Shown here piece by piece: positions 17,047 to 25,700 of a DNA stretch of 64,000 nucleotides. The DNA comes from Candidatus Enterococcus moelleringii (GTDB lineage Bacteria; Bacillota; Bacilli; Lactobacillales; Enterococcaceae), in NCBI RefSeq assembly GCF_017377575.1, contig NZ_JAFREM010000012.1:124001-188000 (forward strand), in the 5' to 3' direction. The translations under genes were made by a program, and so were the position numbers. The stretch's first letter is position 1. Each line of letters begins with the position of its first letter. Below the pieces are notes generated by a model. The model worked only from the letters and a program-made list of their open reading frames with translations. It was not told the DNA's origin and searched no databases.

Positions 17047-17211
17047 ATGAAGAAGGTTATTGTTGGCACTACCACGAAGCAAGCACTCGCAAGCAGTCTT
17101 ATTGACGTATGCAGCTGGAAGAAGAAGTTTCTTGAAGAACTTAATAAAAGCGGATTTTCCAAGAGTAATCAGCTACTTCAATGGATATTGCAAGATGGGA
17201 GAAGATTATGA
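17047..17211 (+). CDS. 54-residue ORF translationally coupled to lysE, unknown
   Basis: ATG with GAGGGAG 8 bases upstream opens a 54-codon frame (MKKVIVGTTTKQ at the start, LLQWILQDGRRL at the end). Its stop overlaps the exporter ATG as ATGA, a standard coupling arrangement. The middle is basic (SWKKKFLEELNKSGFSKSN). No family is recognised. It may be a small real protein, a leader peptide controlling lysE, or the remnant of a larger gene. Confidence 0.5.
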   Translation: MKKVIVGTTTKQALASSLIDVCSWKKKFLEELNKSGFSKSNQLLQWILQDGRRL

Positions 17212-17798
17212 GTATTAATATCTGGTTGTCTTTTCTTTCCTACACGATTTTTACAGCATTATCACCAGGACCTAATAATATTCTAGCCCTAAATGCTGCG
17301 AGCCTTGAGAATCAGGGGCAACGAAGAAACCTATTGTTGGGGGTTTATTGCGGTTTTGCGACAGTCATTTTTATATGCGGTTTATTCAGCACAACCTTGA
17401 TTCGGGTAATGCCAAACGTAGTGGATTATTTAAAATATATCGGAGCTGGTTATATTATGTGGTTGGCTTACCACATCGCCTTCAGTAAACCTGCCGAAGC
17501 CAACGATAATCTAGCTGCTCACTCCTTTTGGAAAGGCTTTTTTCTTCAATTTGTCAATGTGAAAATCATTCTGTGGGGCATTACTGCTGTTACTAGCTTT
17601 GTTATCCCGTATTACCAGTCACCAACAGTCATTTTAGCTTTTATTGTACTGCTTTCGGGAATTGGTATCAGTGCCATGATGGTTTGGGCAGTAGCAGGTT
17701 CTGCTTTCAATAGGTTTTTAAGTCAGTACTGGCGCGTTGCGAATATTTTGATGGCGTTGTTTTTAGTTTTTAATGCTTGGAGCCTTATTATTCAGTGA
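17208..17798 (+). CDS. LysE/RhtB-family amino acid exporter
   Basis: 196-residue membrane protein with about six hydrophobic segments. ALSPGPNNILALNAA near residues 15-29 is the family signature with the conserved PGPN, and a second half follows from FWKGFFLQFVNVKIILW. LysE/RhtB proteins export amino acids such as cysteine derivatives, threonine or lysine by proton exchange. The start at 17208 overlaps the upstream small ORF and has GGGAG 6 bases before it. The divergent LysR gene is its likely regulator. The substrate is not determinable from sequence. Confidence 0.88.
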   Translation: MSINIWLSFLSYTIFTALSPGPNNILALNAASLENQGQRRNLLLGVYCGFATVIFICGLFSTTLIRVMPNVVDYLKYIGAGYIMWLAYHIAFSKPAEANDNLAAHSFWKGFFLQFVNVKIILWGITAVTSFVIPYYQSPTVILAFIVLLSGIGISAMMVWAVAGSAFNRFLSQYWRVANILMALFLVFNAWSLIIQ

Positions 17799-18014
17799 TT
17801 AGAGCTTTTGATTAGATTAACAATAGCATTACGCTGGAACGTAGAATGTGTATTTTGTTTAGGATAAAAACTCTTAAAGAAACAACTGCTTTATGCACTT
17901 ATCATCTAGGATAAAGTGCTCTGAAACGCCCATAAATAGGACAATTTCAATTTCTAATTTTCCCCTTACACATCTAATTCTTCCGATTAAAGCGTTTGGT
18001 TAATCTTGATAATG

Positions 18015-18060
18015 AAAAAAACTATTTCTCCACAGATAATTGCTGAGAAATAGTTTTTTT
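18015..18060. terminator. Bidirectional terminator between lysE and the dehydrogenase
   Basis: AAAAAAACTATTTCTC and GAGAAATAGTTTTTTT form a perfect 16-bp stem with a 14-base loop. It can serve both convergent genes. The remaining 17799-18014 shows no gene. Confidence 0.85.
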
Positions 18061-18090
18061 GCTAAGGGATAAACTGATTGCTACAATTTT

Positions 18091-19113
18091 TCACTCAATA
18101 TGATAATCAATTAAAACTTTTTGCGCTTGATTGACATCCGTGGCAGTTTGAATTGCCTTTTCTAAATCTTTCCAATCAAACTCTTGTGTAACCATCACAC
18201 TCAAATCAAAACGTGAATCTTGCATCATTTCAAAAACAGTCGTTACGTCTTCTGGTCGATAGCCACCTGAACCACCAATTGACTTCGTGCTAAAAATTAG
18301 CTGCAGCATATCGATTTCAACTTTGCTATTGTTAACACCCACCGTGATAAATCGACTACCAACAGGGCCATAATCAAAAAATTGTTCTAAAATACTTGAA
18401 TGACCAGCTGCATCAATAAAAATTTGCGCATTAGGATTTTTTCCGTTGCGAGAATATTCCGCTTCGCCAAAAATGGAAACAGCTTTTTTTTGCACATTTT
18501 CTTTACTAGGGTTGACTGTTTCAAAACCAAGTTTATCAGCAATCTCCAAACGAAAATCTGAATAATCCACTAACAATACTTGGCTGATACCAAGATATTT
18601 TAATGCCACAGCAGCAGCTGTCCCAATCGTCCCAGCGCCATAAACGATAGCATTTTCACCGACTTTTGGAAATGCTTGCTTTGCAGCTCTGGTCCCAACA
18701 GTAAACGGTTCAATCATCGCCGCAATTTTATTGGAAATTTTATCTGGAACAAAATACAATTGACGATTTAATTTTGCATTAGGAATTAAAATATATTCTG
18801 AAAAACCACCAAGGCTTCCAGCTCGGCTCGTGTCCCCTCTTGCCAGTAAAGGATATGGGTAAACACGATCCCCAACTTTAAATTCCTTCACCTCATCACC
18901 CACAGCTACTACCCGACTTACCATTTCATGACCAAATTCCAAACCAGTTGAAATTTTGTGACCTGTTCCAGAACCATAATTATATACTGCCACATCTGAA
19001 CCACACACACCCGATAATATATTTTGAATCACGACATCATTTTTTCCTAGTACCGGCATAGGTAACTCGGTTAACTCAATATTCTTTTTTCCTTGATATA
19101 ATGCTGCTTTCAT
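18091..19113 (-). CDS. Zinc-dependent medium-chain alcohol/polyol dehydrogenase
   Basis: 340-residue MDR oxidoreductase. GVCGSDV near residues 36-42 supplies the catalytic zinc cysteine, and GLEFGHEMVSRV near 56-67 gives the histidine-glutamate pair. VYGAGTIGTAAAVALKYLG near 158-176 is the Rossmann dinucleotide site. The four-cysteine structural zinc loop is not evident, which fits the polyol or threonine dehydrogenase side of the family. The substrate is unknown. AAGGAG precedes the ATG. It diverges from a TetR gene 130 bases away, which is its likely repressor. Confidence 0.85.
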   Translation of the reverse strand: MKAALYQGKKNIELTELPMPVLGKNDVVIQNILSGVCGSDVAVYNYGSGTGHKISTGLEFGHEMVSRVVAVGDEVKEFKVGDRVYPYPLLARGDTSRAGSLGGFSEYILIPNAKLNRQLYFVPDKISNKIAAMIEPFTVGTRAAKQAFPKVGENAIVYGAGTIGTAAAVALKYLGISQVLLVDYSDFRLEIADKLGFETVNPSKENVQKKAVSIFGEAEYSRNGKNPNAQIFIDAAGHSSILEQFFDYGPVGSRFITVGVNNSKVEIDMLQLIFSTKSIGGSGGYRPEDVTTVFEMMQDSRFDLSVMVTQEFDWKDLEKAIQTATDVNQAQKVLIDYHIE

Positions 19114-19192
19114 ATGAATCGCTCCTTTTTTTGCTTTGCTGCAATTTTCATTGGTTCAACAGCTCTTGCTTAAGCTCATAGTAAATCAATGC

Positions 19193-19230
19193 TATACTAG
19201 TCACAACCAACAATTTACCAACAAGTGTTG
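19193..19230 (+). promoter_or_regulatory. Promoter -10 and palindromic operator before tetR
   Basis: A TATACT -10-like hexamer at 19193-19198 is followed by CAACAAGTGTTG at 19219-19230, a short perfect dyad just before the regulator start. It may be the TetR operator. No good -35 is visible. Confidence 0.4.
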
Positions 19231-19247
19231 AAAGAATGAGGCGAATG

Positions 19248-19790
19248 ATGAACACTAAGAAGAACAAGCAATTTCAAGAAACCCATCAACTATTGCAATC
19301 GCTTATTACAAAACTATTAAGCGAGAAAGACATCACTAAGATTACAGTTAGTGAACTTTGCGAGTTAGCTCAGATTAATCGTTCCACTTTTTACTATCAT
19401 TATCTTGATGCCTATGATTTGGCTGAAAAAACTTTTGCTCAAACAAATAAAGAATTACTGACTACTTTTAAACTATCTAAAACCAATGAACCTTTTTCTG
19501 AGACAACGTTCTATGAATTTTTTCAATTTATCAAAGATAATCGTCACATCTATCGTTTAACCAATGCTAGTCGTACGACATTTCCAATTGATGAAGGGCT
19601 TGAACAAATGACTGAACTTTTCCAATCAAAGAACTTGCATGAATTCCCTGACAAAATTTTGAAGGGACAGATTACTTTTTTTCAAGCGGGTTTTACTTTT
19701 TTATTGAGAAATTGGTTGTTGGATGATTGTCGTCAGCCAATTGGAGAATTAATAATTGTGCTAAAATCTTTTAATATGATAGAAAACTAA
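19248..19790 (+). CDS. TetR/AcrR-family regulator (DhaS-like)
   Basis: 180-residue regulator. The N-terminal HTH at about residues 25-55 includes ITVSELCELAQINRSTFYYHY, with the FYYHY ending typical of the TetR recognition helix. The C-terminal ligand domain is short, as in the DhaS-like group. The start was placed at the second ATG of a tandem pair because GAGG lies 6 bases before it. It is divergent to the alcohol dehydrogenase and probably represses it and itself. Ligand unknown. Confidence 0.85.
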   Translation: MNTKKNKQFQETHQLLQSLITKLLSEKDITKITVSELCELAQINRSTFYYHYLDAYDLAEKTFAQTNKELLTTFKLSKTNEPFSETTFYEFFQFIKDNRHIYRLTNASRTTFPIDEGLEQMTELFQSKNLHEFPDKILKGQITFFQAGFTFLLRNWLLDDCRQPIGELIIVLKSFNMIEN

Positions 19791-19800
19791 AGGAGTTTAT

Positions 19801-19981
19801 TCTGCCATCTGCTGTCAACAATTTTCCAAATCACTGCTACTACCAATTTCAATCAAATTGCCTTGCTATAAAATTCGACCGTCTTTTCCATATTACCAGC
19901 AAGTAAACCTGCACCAACCCTAACTTCTTTTCCAAGCTGTGAGTGATAGATTGTGGCCTTTTTAGAAATAAGACGATTCAT
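19801..19981 (-). pseudogene. Possible glyoxalase/VOC-fold gene fragment
   Basis: On the - strand an ATG at 19981 opens 42 codons ending VGAGLLAGNMEKTVEFYSKA and then ATT TGA. The last part looks like the start of a VOC/glyoxalase domain (METVEFYxKxIGL), where a GGA glycine codon would have become TGA. Reading continues as LKLVVAV for a short way. No ribosome binding site was seen. The rest of 19791-20135 has no gene. Confidence 0.3.
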
Positions 19982-20135
19982 GAGTTATAGTGGTTAGAAC
20001 AAGCTAATTGTAGTAGTTTCGCGTTCCATATCATAGTTTGAAATTCAACGCACATCGGACCGACCTTTAGTTATCGTTGCAACGCACCCACTTATATTGC
20101 TACCGATTGTTCTACGTTGATTTAGGAGGAATAAA

Positions 20136-20996
20136 ATGGAAAGAATGGAAGTAGAAAAGGATGGGTTTCACGGCTATTATCATCCGGCTTCAATGCCCCA
20201 CGATAGAGACCTGGCGGTAGTGGTGGTTGGCGGTAGTGAGGGCAACGATAATGTCCCTTTGCAAATGGGTCAACATTTTGCAAAGCATGGCATCACCGCA
20301 CTTGGCGTTTGCTACTGGAATGTACCTGGCTTACCTGATAACCTAGTTGAGGTGCCGCTGGAGCCTTTCGAGAGCGCAATACAGTACCTGCATGAAAAAG
20401 GTCACAGCAAAATTGCCATGTACGGCATTTCTAAAGGTGCAGAGTTGGCTTTGCTGTGTGCCACAAAACTGCACGACATATCAAAAGTGGTTGCAGTATC
20501 CCCTTCCCATTGCGTATGGGGTGGGATTACAGAAAAGATGCTTTCAAAGAAATTCACTGCTGTTTCAGAGTTTACTTGGCGCGGCAAAGGTTTCCCTTGT
20601 ATGGTCGGTGAATTAAGCTATGGCAGAGCTATTTGGAATTTGCTTACCCAGCAGCAAATCAATCTGGCCTATATGTACGCCAATCCGCTAAGAAAATTTG
20701 ATGAAGCAACTGCGATTCCAGTTGAAGAGATTGAGGGCGATCTATTGTTCATTTATGCCAAACACGACACCATGTGGCCGAGCATGGCTTCTGTTCAATA
20801 TATGATGAAGCGTTTGAAGGAACGCAACTGGAAACATCAGGTGACCGAGTTCGGTTATGAAAAGGCCAGCCACATTATTACGCCACTGAATCCACCTTCA
20901 CTGAAAATGTTTAAGGTTGAAAGAAAATATCCAGATGCTTGTAACCAAAGTAGACAAGATGCTTTTGAAAAAACTTTATCTTGGCTAAAGGCCTAA
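20136..20996 (+). CDS. Alpha/beta hydrolase, BAAT-type acyl-CoA thioester hydrolase family
   Basis: 286-residue alpha/beta hydrolase. YGISKGAELALL near residues 92-103 is the nucleophile elbow, G-x-S-x-G with serine at about 94. Charge-relay candidates are the aspartate in IYAKHDTMWPS (about 208) and His in EKASHIITPL (about 248). VVVGGSEGND near 25-34 forms the oxyanion region. The C-terminal half resembles the BAAT/thioesterase C domain. Such proteins hydrolyse acyl thioesters or esters; the substrate here is unknown. AGGAGG lies 7 bases before the start. It is a single gene unit, followed by a hairpin terminator at 21110. Confidence 0.8.
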   Translation: MERMEVEKDGFHGYYHPASMPHDRDLAVVVVGGSEGNDNVPLQMGQHFAKHGITALGVCYWNVPGLPDNLVEVPLEPFESAIQYLHEKGHSKIAMYGISKGAELALLCATKLHDISKVVAVSPSHCVWGGITEKMLSKKFTAVSEFTWRGKGFPCMVGELSYGRAIWNLLTQQQINLAYMYANPLRKFDEATAIPVEEIEGDLLFIYAKHDTMWPSMASVQYMMKRLKERNWKHQVTEFGYEKASHIITPLNPPSLKMFKVERKYPDACNQSRQDAFEKTLSWLKA

Positions 20997-21109
20997 ATAA
21001 AGGGTTCTTTGTTCGTCTGATCCCCAAATGGCGATAGGAGCAAAAGCGCTGGGTGACTGGGTGACATTTGAGAAGCTGGGAAAATTTTTGTTCAATATCT
21101 ATTTTAGAC

Positions 21110-21152
21110 AAAAAAGCTATAAAGCCTTTTATACTGACCTTATAGCTTTTTT
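21110..21152. terminator. Bidirectional terminator after hydrolase
   Basis: AAAAAAGCTATAA and TTATAGCTTTTTT are perfect inverted repeats with a 17-base loop. It can serve the hydrolase (+) and the phzF-like gene (-). Confidence 0.8.
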
Positions 21153-21172
21153 CAACTTTGAAAGTCGGTTAA

Positions 21173-21279
21173 GCGATTTTTCCGCATTTGCTGCTCTAAT
21201 TCACGGGGGAATCTCATATATATTTCCTCAGTAAAAACTCCTGTGAAGGTCAACTTTTATCTAAGAGGTGGTCAAAAAT
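21173..21279. repeat. Diverged 105-bp repeat R, left copy
   Basis: Aligned by eye with 32072-32176 in the same orientation. Shared blocks include ATTTGCTGCTC, GGGGGAAT, CCTCAGTAAAA and TTTTATCTAAGAG, with scattered mismatches and two single-base gaps. No gene is evident in it. It precedes dif-like site B, as the right copy precedes site C. Confidence 0.75.
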
Positions 21280-21330
21280 CCCTCTTAAACACAAAAGCCT
21301 ATCTTCTTTTTGTCGTCTGTATGCTAAAAT

Positions 21331-22212
21331 CTACACGTAGTAAACCCCATCCGTCCGCACCGTCGCGCTTCCGCCAAACAAAACAGCGCCGTCGATGGAA
21401 GATAAATAAATATCATTGAACACACGATCATTTCCACCTTGTTCAAGGCAACAATCGCCGCCATCCCATAGCTGATATTTCAGCATATAATAGCCGAATG
21501 CACTATTTCCAGATCCGGTTGCAGGGTCTTCCAGATAACCAAATTTAGGCGCAAATACTCGTGTATGTGCGATATGATCCGTTTTTGCCACCTCACTGGA
21601 AAAGATCAGAATGATATCTATACCATTTTCAATACAAAATGTTTCTAACTTTTTTCTGTCTGGAAAAAGCGAGACCTCGTTTGCCAAATCACGCATTGGA
21701 ACAATCAATGTCCGCAAGCCCGCGTCAACTAAATCGACTGGAAGCTCCCCATCGATTGCGTCGACCGTTGTATCCAGTGTTTCGGCGATTTTTTCTTTAG
21801 TTAACTCAGTACCTAGATAGTTTGGGACTGGTGCAGTAATAAGAACTGCATCCTGTTCCAAGATTCTATTGTAGACAACCAAATTGCCTTTTCTATTCGT
21901 CTGTATCTGTATTTCCTTTTGCGCCAATAAATCAGGGGTATCTTTTATAAGACTATAGGTACAAGCAATGGTGCCATGCCCACAAAAGTCCACTTCGCAT
22001 TCTGAGGAATAATAGGTCAGGTGAATAGTGTCCGGATCCTTTTTGCAGTAGACCATCTCAGAAACGTATCCTTTATGTTGCTTCGCCACCTCAAGCATTT
22101 CTTCCTCCGTCAATTCTTGCCCCAGACTTAGATAAAGACACGCCGCCGGATTGCCCAACGATTTCCCAGCAGTAAATGCATCAATTTTCTTGTATTTGTA
22201 AACCTTGCTCAT
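21331..22212 (-). CDS. PhzF-family isomerase/epimerase-like protein
   Basis: 293-residue protein of the PhzF/diaminopimelate-epimerase fold. The N-terminal KIDAFTAGKSLGNPAACL, the CGHGTIA loop near residue 74 and DPATGSGNSAFGYYML near 230 are the conserved PhzF motifs; the glutamate in YVSEMVY near 48 is the usual catalytic acid. Family members isomerise phenazine precursors or act on small amino-acid-like substrates, but most bacterial members have no known reaction. The start at 22212 has GAAAGGGGA upstream; a GTG six codons earlier was rejected because it overlaps that site. Confidence 0.85.
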   Translation of the reverse strand: MSKVYKYKKIDAFTAGKSLGNPAACLYLSLGQELTEEEMLEVAKQHKGYVSEMVYCKKDPDTIHLTYYSSECEVDFCGHGTIACTYSLIKDTPDLLAQKEIQIQTNRKGNLVVYNRILEQDAVLITAPVPNYLGTELTKEKIAETLDTTVDAIDGELPVDLVDAGLRTLIVPMRDLANEVSLFPDRKKLETFCIENGIDIILIFSSEVAKTDHIAHTRVFAPKFGYLEDPATGSGNSAFGYYMLKYQLWDGGDCCLEQGGNDRVFNDIYLSSIDGAVLFGGSATVRTDGVYYV

Positions 22213-22267
22213 CCTCTGATCCCCTTTCACACTAGCTAATTGATAATATATCTGTAAATTATATCAT

Positions 22268-22427
22268 TGCCCTAACACCGGTACAATGATGGAAGAAATG
22301 CTAGTAAAATACTCAGCCCAGTTCAAAGTTCGGGTCACCCCACAAGCTGCGACACAGTTCGACGACGACAACTTTGTATACGCATATTGAGAATGACAAA
22401 ACGACGGATGCGTTGAATTCGTTGTAG
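22268..22427 (+). pseudogene. Truncated, frameshifted copy of the xerS 3' end
   Basis: The segment matches the end of xerS (about residues 292-365). TTCAAAGTTCG, GTCACCCC and GACGGATGCGTTGAATTCGTTGTA are shared in order, interrupted by substitutions. One base is lost after the VTP codons. About 65-70 bases are missing between the HxLRH and STTT regions, so His341 and its LGHSS context are gone while the Tyr codon region survives out of frame. No 5' part exists. It therefore cannot encode a recombinase. Its terminator copy follows at 22432. It lies about 70 bases before dif-like site B. Confidence 0.9.
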
Positions 22428-22431
22428 CAAA

Positions 22432-22482
22432 AAGAAGATAAGCGCTGTGTGAAAAGCACATTCGTCTATCTATTTTTTTTGC
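22432..22482 (+). terminator. Terminator copy behind the xerS fossil
   Basis: AAGATAAGCGCTGTG and its degraded complement CACATTCGTCTATCT, followed by eight T, correspond to the hairpin after intact xerS. The stem is now imperfect. Confidence 0.7.
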
Positions 22483-22498
22483 ATTAGGCTTTCATCTC

Positions 22499-22534
22499 GT
22501 TCTTTGCAGAAAAGATATATTTTTTAGAAAGATG
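22499..22534. other. dif-like Xer recombination site B
   Basis: Compared with the reverse complement of site A, the right 16 bases (ATTTTTTAGAAAGATG) are identical and the left half is degraded (TCTTTGCAGAAAA). Similarity continues outside: GTTGATAGATCAA follows both. It therefore lies inverted relative to site A and may be a recombined half-site rather than a fully active one. Confidence 0.55.
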
Positions 22535-22691
22535 AAAAAGTGTTGATAGATCAAGCATAGTTCAGCAATAGCCCTCCTTTATAGAAAACTGATATTGTCT
22601 ATAAAGCATAGAGTCACTCTTCTGAAATTGAATTACGACATTTCAGACGTATTTCAATACTGTCCTCAAAGCAAATTTATTTAGTCGTATA

Positions 22692-22727
22692 CAAAACAAC
22701 ACCGCAACCAAAACTCTGGTTGCGGTG
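22692..22727 (-). terminator. Terminator of the giant adhesin gene
   Basis: CACCGCAACCA and TGGTTGCGGTG form a perfect 11-bp stem with a 6-base loop, 10 bases beyond the stop of the - strand adhesin gene; the T-run is short. Confidence 0.8.
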
Positions 22728-22737
22728 CATGTTCGTA

Positions 22738-25700
22738 TTATCCTTTACGTTTCTTCCAAGCGGCAATCGCCGAAGCAATTGCGCCTAGTCCTAACATTGA
22801 CCACATATTGTTGAGGGAATCACCTGTGCTCGGCAAGGATTTCCCACTTGAAGAAGTGGTGGTATTTCCAGAACTTGTTACCACTCTTGGTGTGACTATA
22901 TTCCGATTGGTCGTGGTAGCGACTGGTATATTTCTGCTCCATTTTGGATACAGCGTTACATTTCCAGTAATCGGCTGATCGAAATCGAATGGCTGCGTCA
23001 GAGCTTCATCCGCGTACCAGCCCTCAAAGGTAAAGCCGTCCTTCACCGGATCTTTTGGTCTCGGCAGCTTCGCCCCTTCTTCCAGCTCGACTTCTTGCTT
23101 GTTGCCATTTTCATCGACGATGGTCACGATGACTTTCTTCTTGGTAATATCCACCGTCAAATCAGTCGGCTGAGTCAAGGTGTAGTTGCCTGCTTCGTCG
23201 CCAGTCAGCTGGATATTGGTGGTAACTGCTTTGCCGTTGCCAGCTGCCGCATCCGCCATGGTTCCTTGACCTAAGTTGAAGCCTACAGCGTTTTGGTCTG
23301 CTGGCAGCACACCCTCTAAAGCGGCATTCGTACCAACTAAATCTACCAAACGACTGTCATTTGCCCGACGGTTCACGGTTTGCACGCCGTGAATGGATAG
23401 TGCTTTTTGTTGGATATTAGCAGTAATACCAATGTCCGGTGTGGCAAACTCATAGTTTACTGCTGCATCGCCAGTAACTTCACTGCTGGTGATGGTTACA
23501 GCTTTGTTGGCTCCGGCGTTCTTATCGACAAACGCTCCGACTCCTTTAACAGTCACTCGATCATTTGCGACAAGTCCATTAACGCTTGCTTGAACGGTCG
23601 CGGCAGTTGTTCCATCGTAAATCTTATCAGCTACGGTCCAGCGAATGGTCGCTACGCGTTTGGTAATCGTACCTTCCAAAACAATCCCGGCTGGAAGTTC
23701 ACCGATTACTGCATTGTTGCTAGTGATGTTCCAATCCGTCACATTGAAGCTTCGTTCACCGGCATCGGATTGTTCAAAGGTTCCGGTCACATTCAACAGA
23801 ATCTGAGTCGGTGTCGCTGCACGTCTGGTTGGTTCACCGAAAGCGCTGGTAATATCTAACTCAAATTGATGCACTGAATTTCCATCGTATTCTTTCTCAG
23901 GTGTCTGTTGTTTCAACAACTCAATGATTCGGGCTTGCGTATCGTCACCAACAGTTGGCGCTGCAATCGCACCGGTTACCGCTGGTTTTTCTGGCAAGCG
24001 ATAGTTGGCCTCGTCTGCTCCGGTCAATTTCCAGTCATAGCTGATGGCTTTGTTTTCACCAATGTCGCTGTCTGGATAACGAGCATCCGTAATATCGATT
24101 CGCAAATCATCCAGTTCTAATGGCAATCCAATCAGTCGAGCGGTTAGTTTAGCCGCTGCACTTTGATCAAAAGCTTTGACTGTTTGCCCAAAGCTGATCT
24201 GATCCAACTGAATGTTGTAAGGACTGATGGTTGCCGCAACTTCAGCTGGCGCTGTGATCGTGTAGTTCTGATGATCTGCTCCACTGAAGGTTGGCGTATT
24301 CACGTGAACAGGCTTGTTGTCACCGACGTTTTTATCGACAAACTGAGCAGTGGTTGCCACCATTACCTCATCATCAGGTACAAGATTGTTCAAAGTACCA
24401 GTTACTGTCGCATCAGGTTTCGCATCGTACACCTTATCTGCCACTTGCCACTCAACTGTCACCGGCCGTGGCGTAATCTCGATGTTGCAGGTATCATTTT
24501 GAGTTTCTACTATATAATTACCTGCATGTGCACCGGACAACTGAACACTTGCCGCATCCAAACGAACTTCATGGCTGCCGCAGTTCTTGTCGTCGTAGGT
24601 TCCAGTGGCTGCGAAGGTTACTTCATCGTCAGGAAGAATATCCTCACAAACGGCGGTCAGTGGTGTATCTAGTGATCCGTCGTACTCCTTATCGGCTGCA
24701 CTCCAATTTACGGTGATAGCTCTCGGCTGAATCTCACCAGTTACTTGGAATGGTTTTGTCAAAGCTGGCAATGTCGCATTACCTGAAGTAACTCTCCAGC
24801 TAGTAACATTGAAGACTTGTTCACCTGCCGAAGCTTGGACGAATTCGCCAGTTACTTCCAACAGAATCTGAGTTGCGTCCCTGGTCTTCCGTTGGGCTGC
24901 GTCCGTGATATTAACAGTAAACGTGTGATCCGTATTTCTATCGTACACTTTAGTTGGTGTTACCTGCTTGATCTGTTCCATCACTGCTGCTTCCGTCATT
25001 ACTGCTTCCGTAATATTTCCTTGCAAGACTTTCTTGTCTTCTGGCAAGCGGTAATTCTGTGCATCCTTACCGGCCAAAGCCCATTCATAAGAGATACCAA
25101 TATCCTCACCAATATCTGATTGAGCGTAGACTGCATCGGTCAGAGCAACACTTAGGTCATCCGCCGCAAACGGTACTTCTTCTGGTAAGTTCGCAGTTAC
25201 TTGCGCTGCTGAATCTGTCGTATCAAATGGTTTGTTCAGATTACCAAAAGTAATTTGGTCTTCCTTGATTTGATAAGCCAAAATTGCTGCTTTTATCTCA
25301 CTATTTTCAGGTACAGTATAGTTACCAGCATCGGCACCTTCCAACTGAATCGCGGTAACATCTACTTTCTTGTCTGGTCCACTGTTTTTATCTTCAAAAG
25401 CACCAGTTCCTTTAACAGTTACTTTATCTTCACCAATTAGCCCAGTTAGTTTGCCAGTAACAGCAGCTTCTGTCGTGCCATCGTACACTTTACCTTCAGC
25501 GGTCCATTCGGCTGTCAAAGCTTTCGGTGTAATCTCGCCGGCTACTTTCTCTTCTTTCGGCAGACTGTAGTTCCCGCTGTGTTCACCAGTTAGCGTCCAG
25601 CTGTAGCTGATCGCTTTGTCTTTACCCGCTTGCACATCGTTAAATTCCGCTTTAGTGATTTTAATTGCAACTTTGTCTTTACCAAACAATACTTTGTCCT

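Noticed and set aside
21028-21234. 68-codon ORF after the hydrolase
   Set aside because: It runs through the terminator hairpin and repeat R and lacks a ribosome binding site.
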